A stretch of 64,000 bases of DNA from TM7 phylum sp. oral taxon 349 (GTDB taxonomy: Bacteria > Patescibacteriota > Saccharimonadia > Saccharimonadales > Saccharimonadaceae). Location: contig CP072328.1 of assembly GCA_018127705.1 (NCBI GenBank), positions 310,001 through 374,000 on the forward strand, read 5' to 3'. Shown here one piece after another: positions 17,929 through 26,282 of the stretch (the stretch's first letter is position 1; each line of letters starts with the position of its first letter). The translations under genes and the position numbers were made by a program. Below the pieces are notes generated by a model. That model had not been told where the DNA came from and ran no database searches. It saw only the letters and a list, made by a program, of their open reading frames with translations.

Positions 17929-17944
17929 TATAATGACCCCTATG
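17929..17944 (+). promoter_or_regulatory. TATAAT box that decides the alaS start (leaderless)
   Basis: TATAAT at 17929-17934 contains an in-frame ATG (17933), which therefore cannot be on the message. The next ATG at 17942 lies exactly at the predicted transcript start. Confidence 0.65.
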
Positions 17945-19822
17945 AATGCCCAGGAAATTCGCAAAAAGTATTTGGAGTTTTATCAGCAGCGCGGCCACGC
18001 GATCGTGAAGCGTGCACCGCTTATCTTGCACGACGACCCGACGACGTTGTTTACCGGCTCTGGTATGCAGCCAATGATTCCGTTCCTGCTTGGCGAGCCG
18101 CACCCGCGCGGCACGCGGATTGCCGATAGTCAGACGTGTTTGCGCGCGCAAGATATTGACGATATCGGCGACAATCGTCACACGACGTTTTTTGAGATGC
18201 TTGGCAACTGGAGTTTGGGCGATTATTTTAAGCAAGAGCAAATTCCGTGGATGTTTGAATTTCTGACAGAAGTTGTCGGACTTGATCCAGCGCGTCTTTA
18301 TGTAACATGTTACCGTGGCAATGATAAATTTGGCATTCCAAAAGATCAAGAAGCGGCCGATCTATGGGCAAAGTTATTTGCTGATAAGGGTTTATCGCAT
18401 GGGCAAGCAGACATTGGTAGCGAAGCAGATGGTTATGCGCGTGGTGTTCATGAAGGTGAGCGAATTTTCTTTTATGATGGAACAAAGAACTGGTGGAGCC
18501 GCAATGGCTCAGAGGCGACGACGCCAGTGGGCGATCCGTGCGGACCGGACAGCGAAATGTTCTATTTGTTTGATACACCGCACGACCCTGCGTTTGGTGA
18601 ACATTGTCATCCAAACTGCGATTGCGGGCGATTCATGGAAATTGGTAATAATGTATTTATGGCATATAAAAAAGTCGCTGAGGGTGAATTTGAACCGCTC
18701 GCTAAGCCAAACATTGATCATGGATCTGGGTTAGAACGAATTGCTGCGGCAGCAAATAACAATCCGGATGTATTCAGAGTAAGCTTGCTCTGGCCGATTA
18801 TTGAGAAACTTGAGCAACTGAGCGGTAAAACGTATGCAGCGCACACCGAAAGTATGCGTGTCATTGCCGACCACTTGCGTGCAGCGACATTTATGGCGGT
18901 TGATGGTTGCGTGCCGAGCAATAAAGAGCAAGGGTATGTTATGCGGCGGCTATTGCGGCGGGCAATCCGGTTTGCGAATGAACTTGGTGTGAAGGAAGAC
19001 TTTTTCGAAGAAATTATTCCGGTGATTGCTGATTTGTATGTAAACGATTTTCCGGAAATTGCCGAGCATCGCGATAAAATTATTATCACGCTCATGAAAG
19101 AAGAAAAAGCGTTCACGCGGACACTCTTTAAGGGCGTGCGGCACTTGCGTAAATTTGTCGAAGACGGATTGACGGGCGTTGAGTTGTTCACTTTATATGA
19201 CACGTATGGATTTCCGGTTGAGCTCAGTACGGAAATCGCGCGCCGCGAAGGCGTCAAGCTCGACGCTGACTGGCGAGTGCAATTTGACGCCAAGATGCAG
19301 GAGCAGCGCCAACGTAGCCAGACGGCGCGCAAAGGTCAATTCCATGGCGGACTAGAAGGCGCGGAGCCGATCCACTTAAAGTATCACACGGCGACGCATT
19401 TGCTCGGTGCGGCGCTACGGAAAGTACTGAACGCGCCGGATTTGCAGCAGCACGGCAGTAATATCACGACCGAGCGGCTGCGGTTTGATTTTAACCATGA
19501 TAAGTTGACGCCAGCCGAGAAACAAGCAGTTGAAGATCAAGTAAATGCCTGGATTGATGCGGATTTGCCCGTTAACTATCGTGTATATCCGACTGACGAG
19601 GCGCTTCGGATGGGCGCAATCGGCGCATTTGGCGAGCGTTACGGATCAGAGGTAAAAGTGTATTCTATCGGTGAAGGCGATAATTGCGTTAGTTTTGAAG
19701 TTTGCGGTGGTCCGCATGTGAGGCATACGGGCGAGTTGAAAGCAGGCGGCAAACAGTTTAAGATAATCAAAGAAGAATCGTCAAGCGCCGGCATTCGCCG
19801 TATCAAGGCGGTACTACGCTGA
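17942..19822 (+). CDS. alaS: Alanyl-tRNA synthetase, short form without C-terminal domain
   Basis: Charges tRNA-Ala and edits mischarged Ser/Gly. 626 residues from the ATG at 17942. Class II catalytic core with FTGSGMQPMIPFLLG (about 37-51), DNRHTTFFEMLGNWSLGDYF (about 78-97) and GSGLERIAA motif 3. The editing domain has the zinc-ligand motifs HTATHLLGAALRKVL (about 482-496) and CGGPHVRHTGEL (about 587-598). The protein stops right after the editing domain (EESSSAGIRRIKAVLR), so the DHHA1/C-Ala region of about 230 residues present in most bacterial enzymes is missing. This shortened form is known from reduced lineages. The annotation upstream of 17942 is excluded because the -10 box overlaps the earlier ATG. 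Confidence 0.95.
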   Translation: MNAQEIRKKYLEFYQQRGHAIVKRAPLILHDDPTTLFTGSGMQPMIPFLLGEPHPRGTRIADSQTCLRAQDIDDIGDNRHTTFFEMLGNWSLGDYFKQEQIPWMFEFLTEVVGLDPARLYVTCYRGNDKFGIPKDQEAADLWAKLFADKGLSHGQADIGSEADGYARGVHEGERIFFYDGTKNWWSRNGSEATTPVGDPCGPDSEMFYLFDTPHDPAFGEHCHPNCDCGRFMEIGNNVFMAYKKVAEGEFEPLAKPNIDHGSGLERIAAAANNNPDVFRVSLLWPIIEKLEQLSGKTYAAHTESMRVIADHLRAATFMAVDGCVPSNKEQGYVMRRLLRRAIRFANELGVKEDFFEEIIPVIADLYVNDFPEIAEHRDKIIITLMKEEKAFTRTLFKGVRHLRKFVEDGLTGVELFTLYDTYGFPVELSTEIARREGVKLDADWRVQFDAKMQEQRQRSQTARKGQFHGGLEGAEPIHLKYHTATHLLGAALRKVLNAPDLQQHGSNITTERLRFDFNHDKLTPAEKQAVEDQVNAWIDADLPVNYRVYPTDEALRMGAIGAFGERYGSEVKVYSIGEGDNCVSFEVCGGPHVRHTGELKAGGKQFKIIKEESSSAGIRRIKAVLR

Positions 19823-19853
19823 TATTTTGTTGAAAAGGCAATGGACCAAAAAA

Positions 19854-19895
19854 TGTACCGCGAAAATAGCGAGTACAAACAAAATAGTATATAAT
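19854..19895 (+). promoter_or_regulatory. Promoter and inverted repeat upstream of the FtsA-like gene
   Basis: TATAAT at 19890-19895 overlaps the ATG at 19894, so the next ATG, 19906, is the likely start. Just upstream is an imperfect inverted repeat, TGTAC-CGC (19854-19861) with GCG-GTACA (19869-19877), a possible operator. The region 19823-19893 holds no gene. Confidence 0.5.
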
Positions 19896-19905
19896 GAAAC
19901 TGTCT

Positions 19906-21177
19906 ATGGTTTTAGATAAAATTCGTGCATTACGCAAAAAAGTTGATACGCAAGCCGATGATTATATCGTCGCGCTTGATATTGGTACTGAATATATCAA
20001 AGCGCTGATCGCTAATGTTCAGGGCGAAGATATTGAGATCGTTGGCGTTGGACGCGCGCACCAAGAGCTTGGCGATATGCACCAAGGTGCGATTGCTGAT
20101 ATCGCGGGCGTTGTCCGCAACTGCGAAGAAGCACTCGGCGCCGCCGAAGAAGAAGCTGGTTTGCAGGCGAAGCGTGCGGTGATTGGTATCGCTGGCGAGC
20201 TCGTAAAAGGCGTGACAAATACGATTCGATACCGTCGCCCGCAGCCGGATCGTCCGCTTGACGAAACTGAGATGGAATTTATCATCGAAAAAGTCCAAGA
20301 CCGCGCCGCTGTAAAAGCGCAAAAGCAGATTGCACTCGAAACCGGTAATGATGATGTTGAAGTAAAGCTAGTGAATTCAGCACTCGTCAGTATCCATATT
20401 GATGGTTATAAGGTATCGAACCCGATTGGGTTTCAAGGAAAAGACGTTGCTGTGCAGATTTACACCGCTTTTGCGCCGATGGTACATATTGGCGCGCTCG
20501 AAAAAGTTGCAGACGAGCTTGATTTAACGCTGATGGCAGTGGCGGCTGAGCCGTTCGCTGTGAGCCGCAGCGTACTCGGAACGGATGCAAACAGTTCGTT
20601 TACGGCGATTTTGGCAGACGTTGGCGGCGGCACGACAGACATTGCTGTGGTGAATGACGGCGGCGTCGAAGGAACGAAAATGTTTGGTATCGGCGGACGC
20701 AGTTTCACGAAAACGATCGCAACGGAGCTGGCGATTAGCTACACGCAGGCAGAAAAACTAAAGGTTAATTTGGACGGCGAGAAAATTAAGCCGTCAGTAA
20801 AAGAGCAAATTGACGCCGCGATAAACCGCACGCTTGAGGTTTGGCTATCCGGCGTGGAATTGGCGCTGAGCGAATTTGATTCAGTCGACCAGCTGCCGCC
20901 GCGCATTTTGCTATGCGGCGGCGGCGCAAGTTTAGCACCGCTCGTTGATGCGCTTAAAAAAGACGATTGGTACAAAGATTTGCCGTTTACTAAGCGCCCG
21001 AGCGTTCAGCGAATTAGTCCGCATGATGTTATCGGTATCGTTGATACAACTGAAAAAGCAAGCGACCACACGTATATTACAGCGATGGGATTGTTGCGCG
21101 TGGGGTATGATACAATAATAGGAGCGAGCGACGCGCAAACGATGCGAGATCGAATCAATCGTATCCTGCGTGTGTAA
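19906..21177 (+). CDS. FtsA/PilM-like actin-fold ATPase
   Basis: 423 residues from the ATG at 19906. The actin/HSP70 fold is clear: phosphate 1 DYIVALDIGTEYIKALIA (about residues 19-36), the 1C-like SHS2 insertion with NPIGFQGKDVAVQIYTAF, phosphate 2 TAILADVGGGTTDIAVV (about 227-243), the glycine-rich adenosine motif PRILLCGGGASLAPLVDAL (about 337-355). FtsA tethers FtsZ to the membrane; PilM is the type IV pilus relative. No amphipathic C-terminal helix typical of FtsA is obvious (it ends RDRINRILRV, which is short and basic). The next gene is a bitopic membrane protein, so this ATPase may be its cytoplasmic partner; division or pilus roles remain possibilities. Confidence 0.85.
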   Translation: MVLDKIRALRKKVDTQADDYIVALDIGTEYIKALIANVQGEDIEIVGVGRAHQELGDMHQGAIADIAGVVRNCEEALGAAEEEAGLQAKRAVIGIAGELVKGVTNTIRYRRPQPDRPLDETEMEFIIEKVQDRAAVKAQKQIALETGNDDVEVKLVNSALVSIHIDGYKVSNPIGFQGKDVAVQIYTAFAPMVHIGALEKVADELDLTLMAVAAEPFAVSRSVLGTDANSSFTAILADVGGGTTDIAVVNDGGVEGTKMFGIGGRSFTKTIATELAISYTQAEKLKVNLDGEKIKPSVKEQIDAAINRTLEVWLSGVELALSEFDSVDQLPPRILLCGGGASLAPLVDALKKDDWYKDLPFTKRPSVQRISPHDVIGIVDTTEKASDHTYITAMGLLRVGYDTIIGASDAQTMRDRINRILRV

Positions 21178-21184
21178 TAGAAAT

Positions 21185-22801
21185 ATGCAAAAAGATGTTA
21201 TTTATATTGATGTAGAGGACGATATTACCGCGATTATCGGTAAGATTAAAGATGCCGAGCATGAGATTGTTGCGCTGGTGCCGCCGAAACGAATAGGCGC
21301 AATCCAAAGCGCGGTTAATTTGAAGTTAGTGCAGCGTGCGGCAGAACGCGCTGATAAACATGTCGTGATTATTTCAAACAATGCAGCACTTACGGCGCTT
21401 GCTGGCGCGGCGCATATTCCGGTAGCGAAAAACCTCCAAAGCCGGCCGGAAATCGCGGAAGTGCCGGCGCTAAAAGTTGACGAGGACGACGATATCATTG
21501 ACGGATCGGCGCAAGGCGGCGACCCGAAAAAGCCGGAATCAATTGATTCGATCGAAAGCGAGAATGCAACCGCAAATCCAAGCAGCGATAAAAAGACATC
21601 GCCGGCAGACGCAAAAAACGGCAAGAAAAAAATTCCATCAATTCCTGATTTCAATAAATTCCGCAAAAAGTTTTTCCTGATTTTAGCGGGGGTTGTGTTA
21701 CTGATTGGCGGCAGTATCTGGGCGTTTGTGATCGCGCCGCATGCTATGATTGCTATTACGGCGCAAACGTCGCAAGTTGCTGTGAATACACAAGTAAAAG
21801 CCAGCGATACTGCAGCGACTAGTCTGAGCGAGGGTACGATCAAAACAACAACAAAAGCATCGGAAACGCCGGTGTCGAAGACAATTCCGGCGACAGGCAC
21901 GAAAGATGTCGGGACAAAAGCGACGGGTACGATCCGCGTGACGCCGACGCGCGAAACGATTAGCGATATCGTCGACCATGACGTAACGGTCGCAGCAGGT
22001 TCGGAAGTGTCATCGTCGAGCGGCGCAAAATACCGGCTTGACAGCGCACTGACATTCAGCTACGATACGCTGCGCACAACACGCAACGGCGTGACGGTCG
22101 GCGTGACAGCGGTCGAAAATGGCTCGAAATATAACGGCGCGTCCGGCAGTGCGAAAGGCTTATCAGGATTTGAGGCGAATTTCACAGCATCAACGTCGGG
22201 CGGCACAGATAAGACTGTTACCGTCGTACAGCAAAGCGACATTGATTCCGCAACAGCGAATTTAGTGTCCGACACCGAAAAAGATGCGGCAAAAAAGGCG
22301 CTCCAGTCGCAATTTGGCAAAGACGCTACGGTCATTGACGCGTCGTTTGTCGTCAATACAAGCGGCGTATCAATTCCAGCGGCAGGCACCGAGGCATCAG
22401 ACGGTAAGGCGGCAATTGGCGGCGCAATTAAATATTCGCTTAAGGCAATCACAAAAGCTGATCTCAATACATTTCTCGATGCGTATTTCAAGCAGCAAAT
22501 TGACGGAAAAAATAATCAAAAAGTGTATAGCAACGGCGTGTTATCGGTGTCGCTGACGAATGTTACGATTGCCGGGGAAACTGTAACGGCGAAGTTAACG
22601 GCAAACGGCAAAATTGGTCCAAAAATTGATGAAGCGGCAATCAAAGAATATGTGAAAGGCAAGCGCATTGGCGAAGTGCAAGAATACGTGAAAGCGATTG
22701 ACGGCGTTAAATCGGTTGACGTTAATTTCTCGCCGTTTTGGGTACATACTGTGCCGGGCGATACAAAAAAGATAACGGTGAAATTCGTCGTCGATGAGTA
22801 A
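21185..22801 (+). CDS. Bitopic membrane protein with baseplate-J-like extracellular region
   Basis: 538 residues from the ATG at 21185. An N-terminal cytoplasmic domain (about 1-95; IYIDVEDDITAIIGKIK, IVALVPPKRIGAIQSAVNLK, HVVIISNNAALTALAGAAHI) has alternating strands and helices and resembles a domain I know from CPR and Chloroflexi membrane proteins. A charged linker follows (about 100-150), then one membrane helix (LILAGVVLLIGGSIWAFVIA, about 163-182), and an outer part rich in Thr, Ser, Val and Gly with a baseplate-J/gp47-like segment (about 230-360). The name is by distant similarity only; there is no sign of a contractile injection locus. It sits between the FtsA-like ATPase and ruvX, whose ATG overlaps its end by 8 nt. 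Confidence 0.7.
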   Translation: MQKDVIYIDVEDDITAIIGKIKDAEHEIVALVPPKRIGAIQSAVNLKLVQRAAERADKHVVIISNNAALTALAGAAHIPVAKNLQSRPEIAEVPALKVDEDDDIIDGSAQGGDPKKPESIDSIESENATANPSSDKKTSPADAKNGKKKIPSIPDFNKFRKKFFLILAGVVLLIGGSIWAFVIAPHAMIAITAQTSQVAVNTQVKASDTAATSLSEGTIKTTTKASETPVSKTIPATGTKDVGTKATGTIRVTPTRETISDIVDHDVTVAAGSEVSSSSGAKYRLDSALTFSYDTLRTTRNGVTVGVTAVENGSKYNGASGSAKGLSGFEANFTASTSGGTDKTVTVVQQSDIDSATANLVSDTEKDAAKKALQSQFGKDATVIDASFVVNTSGVSIPAAGTEASDGKAAIGGAIKYSLKAITKADLNTFLDAYFKQQIDGKNNQKVYSNGVLSVSLTNVTIAGETVTAKLTANGKIGPKIDEAAIKEYVKGKRIGEVQEYVKAIDGVKSVDVNFSPFWVHTVPGDTKKITVKFVVDE

Positions 22802-23192
22802 ATCGTACGTTGCGCTTGATATCGGCGAGAAGCGAATTGGCGTTGCCTTAGCGCGTGATGACGTAAAAATCGCGATGGCGTATGATACGCTCAATGTTGA
22901 TGGCGGCGAAGTTCAGGCGATTGCTGAAATTATCGTGCGTGAAAAAGCCGATGTGCTCGTCGTCGGGTACCCGCGCAACCAAGCAGGCGAGCCAACGAAG
23001 CAGACAGAATTTGTCGAGCGGTTCATCGAGCAGCTGCGCGATATTGTGTCAAAAATCGTTTTTCAAGACGAATCGCTTACGAGCGTTAAGGCTGAAGAGA
23101 TTTTGAACGCGCGTAATCAACCGTACGCAAAAGGCGAAGTCGACGCACTAGCGGCAAGTCTGATACTACAAGATTATTTGGAGACGCACTAA
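22794..23192 (+). CDS. ruvX: RuvX/YqgF-type Holliday junction resolvase-like protein
   Basis: 132-residue RNase H-fold nuclease. The catalytic acids are visible: DIGEKRIGVALARDD (N-terminus), VVGYPRNQAGEPTKQTEF (about residues 57-74), QDESLTSVKAEEIL (about 91-104) and the C-terminal Asp in GEVDALAASLILQDYL. The family processes pre-16S rRNA 5' ends and, in vitro, Holliday junctions. It overlaps the upstream gene by 8 nt and shares one nucleotide with mltG (TAATG), so the four genes from the FtsA-like ATPase to mltG look like one operon; yqgF-mltG neighbours are widespread. Confidence 0.93.
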   Translation: MSKSYVALDIGEKRIGVALARDDVKIAMAYDTLNVDGGEVQAIAEIIVREKADVLVVGYPRNQAGEPTKQTEFVERFIEQLRDIVSKIVFQDESLTSVKAEEILNARNQPYAKGEVDALAASLILQDYLETH

Positions 23193-24634
23193 TGGACGGA
23201 TTTCGCCGGTCCAGGTCGCCAGAGTCGCGATCGCCGCAAGCTATGGCGCAGCCGCATTTTCAGCCGCGTCCGTCTCGTCCGCAATCTGCTGGGTTGCCGC
23301 ACGCGGACTCTTGCTCGCAAGCGCAAATGGAGCGGCAGTCTCGCCCAGGTTCACAATACCAGCCGCTGCAGCGTCCACGCCCTCTGTCAAACGTCAACAA
23401 TACGCTGCCAGACGTGGGGAGTGTGCCGCGCAACAATTCGCAGGACTCTACTGAACCGTTCCGTAACCGCCGTAATACATCAGAACAAGAACACGCATCG
23501 ACTCCTCTAAGCAAAAAACCTCGCCGCCATAAAAAGTGGCTTATCGCTTTTGTCATATTTAGCGTCATTGCTGCTATGGCTGCCGGCGCATACCTGTGGT
23601 ATACTAGCCAGCTGAAAGCAGCCTCGCGCAGTACAGAGAAGTATTCAATTGTTATTAGCGACGGCGACTCAACGGCGGCAATTGCTGCTAAGCTGAAAAA
23701 AATAGGTGTCATTCGCGATGAATTAGCATTCCGAATTTATGCGTATTTAGAAGGTAAGGCAATGGTGGGCAGTACGTGCCGCGTTTCGCCGTCGCAAACC
23801 GTTCCCGAAATAGTGGCTAAATTAGCGGCTGGATGCCGTGATTTCAAAGCGATTACATTCTACCCGGGCGGCACGCTTGAAGCGTCGCGCTACAAAGCAT
23901 CGCGCGCGCGAAGCGGCACCGATAAAACAAATGCGCGCTACGTTCTAAAGCGAGCTGGCTTTAGCGACAACGACATCACGGCAGCATTCCACGCGGTGTA
24001 TGATAGTCCGTTGTTTGCCGATAAACCGGCAGATACGTCGCTTGAAGGCTATGTATTTGGTGAGACGTACCACGTGGCAGATGACGCGACGGCGAAGCAA
24101 GTTCTCGAAACGGTATTTGCGCATATGTATAAAATCGTGCAAAAGAACAATTTGGTCGCGAAATTTAAAGAGCAAGGGCTGAATTTATACCAGGGAATCA
24201 CGCTTGCGTCAATTGTTGAGCGCGAGTTGACGTGCGAAGACAAGCCGACGGCAGAGCGTAAAGAGCGCTGCTATCAATATCAGCGTGGGATTGCGCAAGT
24301 GTTTATTAAGCGTTTCCGTGCGGGTGCGAAGCTTGGATCCGACATCACGGCGGTATATGCCGCCGATAAGGCAAAGATTGACATCCCCAAAGATGACACT
24401 AGTGCGCTTGTGTCGATTAATTCACCATATAATACGCGCAAATACAAGGGCTTGCCGCCAACGCCGATCGCTGCGCCCGGCGAATTATCGCTGCAGGCGG
24501 TCGCGAACCCGACCGAAACTGATTACAATTTCTTTTTGGCAGGTGATGATGGTTTAATTTACTTTGCAAAAACAAACGAAGAGCATGAGGCAAACATTAA
24601 AAATCATTGCCAAAAGCTTTGTGCGGAGATTTAG
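23192..24634 (+). CDS. mltG: Endolytic murein transglycosylase MltG
   Basis: Cuts nascent peptidoglycan glycan strands at the membrane and sets their length. 480 residues: a Pro/Arg/Ser-rich cytoplasmic region (about 1-110), a membrane helix (WLIAFVIFSVIAAMAAGAYL, about 115-134), a LysM-like part (about 145-220), then the YceG catalytic domain with the catalytic glutamate in ITLASIVEREL (about 337-347) and the family block PYNTRKYKGLPPTPIAAPGE (about 409-428). The N-terminal disordered extension is longer than in Escherichia coli. No terminator follows; the stop is directly next to a left-over IS end at 24636. Confidence 0.92.
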   Translation: MDGFRRSRSPESRSPQAMAQPHFQPRPSRPQSAGLPHADSCSQAQMERQSRPGSQYQPLQRPRPLSNVNNTLPDVGSVPRNNSQDSTEPFRNRRNTSEQEHASTPLSKKPRRHKKWLIAFVIFSVIAAMAAGAYLWYTSQLKAASRSTEKYSIVISDGDSTAAIAAKLKKIGVIRDELAFRIYAYLEGKAMVGSTCRVSPSQTVPEIVAKLAAGCRDFKAITFYPGGTLEASRYKASRARSGTDKTNARYVLKRAGFSDNDITAAFHAVYDSPLFADKPADTSLEGYVFGETYHVADDATAKQVLETVFAHMYKIVQKNNLVAKFKEQGLNLYQGITLASIVERELTCEDKPTAERKERCYQYQRGIAQVFIKRFRAGAKLGSDITAVYAADKAKIDIPKDDTSALVSINSPYNTRKYKGLPPTPIAAPGELSLQAVANPTETDYNFFLAGDDGLIYFAKTNEEHEANIKNHCQKLCAEI

Positions 24635-24635
24635 C

Positions 24636-24736
24636 GGTACAGTCACCTAAAATAAAACAACCCTAAACCGTAGATAAGTTAACGGATCTTTAAATAGCTC
24701 AGAATGGTTGGCTCTAGCCATCCATTCTTTACATAA
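24636..24736 (-). mobile_element. Solo terminal fragment of an IS1595-like element
   Basis: About 100 bp match, in inverted orientation, the right end of the decayed element at 32267-32367 (only a few scattered differences), starting with the same GGTACA end. The read-through on the minus strand gives the end of the same transposase (ending in the EWMxRANHSELFKDP region). Nothing else of the element remains here. It abuts the mltG stop codon. Confidence 0.8.
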
Positions 24737-24750
24737 GTCGATACGAAGCA

Positions 24751-24780
24751 TTGACAGCATAGGCGTCTATCTGCTATAAT
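24751..24780 (+). promoter_or_regulatory. Consensus sigma-70-type promoter
   Basis: TTGACA at 24751-24756, an 18-nt spacer and TATAAT at 24775-24780 with a TG-C extension. It is the only perfect consensus pair that I find in the window. Transcription would start near 24787 and run into the LysM-CHAP gene. Confidence 0.85.
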
Positions 24781-24786
24781 GGAGAG

Positions 24787-25042
24787 CGTACATTCCTGTA
24801 GGTTTGTGATGTTTTACAGATAGTGCTTATCGCATAACGTTCAGGAATGGCTACCTTGAAAAGTCGTACAATTGCCAAAACAATCTTTTTGTTGCTATTA
24901 GTTAATTAAAACGGTCGATGGCAATTTTTCTCTGAAGTTCAGAGAGAAAGACTTTGATAGATATTGGGAATGCATGCGAACGTGTTCCGGGAGAACGATT
25001 ATTATTACCAGCAATTCATCAGCGAAAGCTCGTTCGAATTTT
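24787..25042 (+). promoter_or_regulatory. Long structured 5' leader of the LysM-CHAP gene (candidate regulatory RNA)
   Basis: The leader is about 256 nt, unlike most genes here. Inverted repeats: CATTCCTG (near 24791-24798) with CAGGAATG (near 24842-24849); ATTGCCA (near 24871-24877) with TGGCAAT (near 24918-24924), followed by TTTTTC like a terminator; and TCTCTGA with TCAGAGA (near 24930-24948). No known riboswitch core (including the c-di-AMP ydaO type often found before wall hydrolase genes) is recognisable to me. The terminator-like hairpin inside the leader would allow control by attenuation. Confidence 0.45.
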
Positions 25043-26215
25043 ATGGCTCGTAAGACTCTTGGCTTGCCGTCGCATACTCATGCGAGTAAGCGATCACGCC
25101 GCGGTGCGCTTTCTATTTCGTCAATTGCGTCGTATTTCGGCGTGTTTTTGTTAATTATAACATTAATCGCAGTTAGCTATCAGCCAGTTGTGACAGAGCG
25201 GTCGCCGGCGCTTGCCAATGCTTCACCGATAGTACAGACGACAACACTTGCTAAGGTGCAAAGTGAGGCTGGTTCGGTTGATCCAGTAGTGGCGGCGAAT
25301 ATTGCGTCTTCACTTGCTGACACGACGAATATGCCGGTCAGTAATAACGTAGCGAACTTGTCACAATCACTTGTAGCCGAAACGATGATGGCGCAAACCG
25401 ATTCAAGTACAATCAGCAAGCCGCAGGTTGTGAATATGACAGCCGATTCACGTAGCATAACAACTTATGTGACGCAGGCAGGTGATACGCTTGACGGCGT
25501 TGCCGAGAAATACGGATTGAAAAAAACGACGATCGCTTGGGCAAATAATTTGAGCTCTGATGCGCTTGAGCCAAATGTAACGCTGACGATTTTACCGACA
25601 AACGGCATTCTGTACACGACGAAAGATGGTGATACACTTGATGCAATCGCCGAAAAATACGGTAGCAAGAAGAGCGATATTATTACTTATAATGACCTTG
25701 AGTTTTCGACTAGCGTCGCGAACGGTACGCGCTTGATTGTTCCTGGTGGTACTCTGCCGGAGAATGAACGCCCAGGTTATACTGCTTCGCCGCGCCGCGG
25801 CGTGCCAGCGAATAGCAACTGGAGTGCTGGCGCGGCAGCGGGTGTCGCCTCGTCGTTTAGGGGCGTGGTATCTGCTGGCAATAAATATGCCTGGGGTAAT
25901 TGTACATGGTATGCATATGAGCGCCGTATTCAGCTCGGTCTGCCGGTCGGTAGCTATTGGGGTAACGCTAGTACGTGGGCATACAATGCGCGCGCTGCAG
26001 GGTTGGCGGTGAACGGCACGCCGGGTGCTGGGGCGATTATGGCAAACGGCGGCGGTTACGGTCACGTGGCGATTGTTGAATCGGTGAATCCAGGCGTCTC
26101 TGTTACGATTAGCGAAATGAACGGGTATCGCTGGGGCGGCGGCTTCAACCGTGTCGGTCGTGGGACACTCTCATGGAGCGAAGCAACTAGCGGTTACTAT
26201 AAATATATCCATTAG
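25043..26215 (+). CDS. Secreted LysM-CHAP peptidoglycan hydrolase
   Basis: 390 residues from the ATG at 25043; no ribosome site is visible before this or the alternative ATG at 24974. A basic N-terminus and a membrane helix or uncleaved signal (IASYFGVFLLIITLIAVSY, about residues 30-48) precede a Ser/Thr/Ala linker, two LysM domains (YVTQAGDTLDGVAEKYGLKK, about 151-170; YTTKDGDTLDAIAEKYGSKK, about 199-218) and a C-terminal CHAP domain (about 275-390). The catalytic cysteine is in WGNCTWYAYERR and the histidine in GYGHVAIVES. LysM binds glycan and CHAP cuts stem-peptide amide bonds. It may act on its own wall at division or on a host wall; a long leader and a consensus promoter imply tight control. 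Confidence 0.9.
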   Translation: MARKTLGLPSHTHASKRSRRGALSISSIASYFGVFLLIITLIAVSYQPVVTERSPALANASPIVQTTTLAKVQSEAGSVDPVVAANIASSLADTTNMPVSNNVANLSQSLVAETMMAQTDSSTISKPQVVNMTADSRSITTYVTQAGDTLDGVAEKYGLKKTTIAWANNLSSDALEPNVTLTILPTNGILYTTKDGDTLDAIAEKYGSKKSDIITYNDLEFSTSVANGTRLIVPGGTLPENERPGYTASPRRGVPANSNWSAGAAAGVASSFRGVVSAGNKYAWGNCTWYAYERRIQLGLPVGSYWGNASTWAYNARAAGLAVNGTPGAGAIMANGGGYGHVAIVESVNPGVSVTISEMNGYRWGGGFNRVGRGTLSWSEATSGYYKYIH

Positions 26216-26233
26216 AGTAGTATTGTGGAATGT

Positions 26234-26265
26234 AAAAACGTCTCTGTCAAATTAGGGGCGTTTTT
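26234..26265 (+). terminator. Terminator after the LysM-CHAP gene
   Basis: A 12-bp stem (26234-26245 with 26254-26265, including two G-U pairs), whose second arm ends in TTTTT. The obgE -10 follows 2 nt later. Confidence 0.85.
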
Positions 26266-26267
26266 GC

Positions 26268-26282
26268 TATACTGAAAGTATG
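26268..26282 (+). promoter_or_regulatory. TATACT box 6 nt before obgE (leaderless)
   Basis: TATACT at 26268-26273 and ATG at 26280. A weak -35-like TGTCAA (26245-26250) at 17-nt spacing would lie in the loop of the preceding terminator. Confidence 0.55.

Noticed and set aside
17840-17941. N-terminal extension of AlaS
   Set aside because: The -10 TATAAT at 17929-17934 lies inside the extension, which overlaps the mnmA end; the conserved N-terminus starts at 17942.
21185-22801. Contractile injection system based on the baseplate-J-like domain
   Set aside because: No sheath, tube, spike or ATPase gene of such a system in the window; the neighbours are an FtsA-like ATPase, ruvX and mltG.
24787-25042. 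c-di-AMP (ydaO) riboswitch
   Set aside because: The conserved core sequences of that riboswitch are not visible to me in the leader; kept only as an unidentified structured leader.
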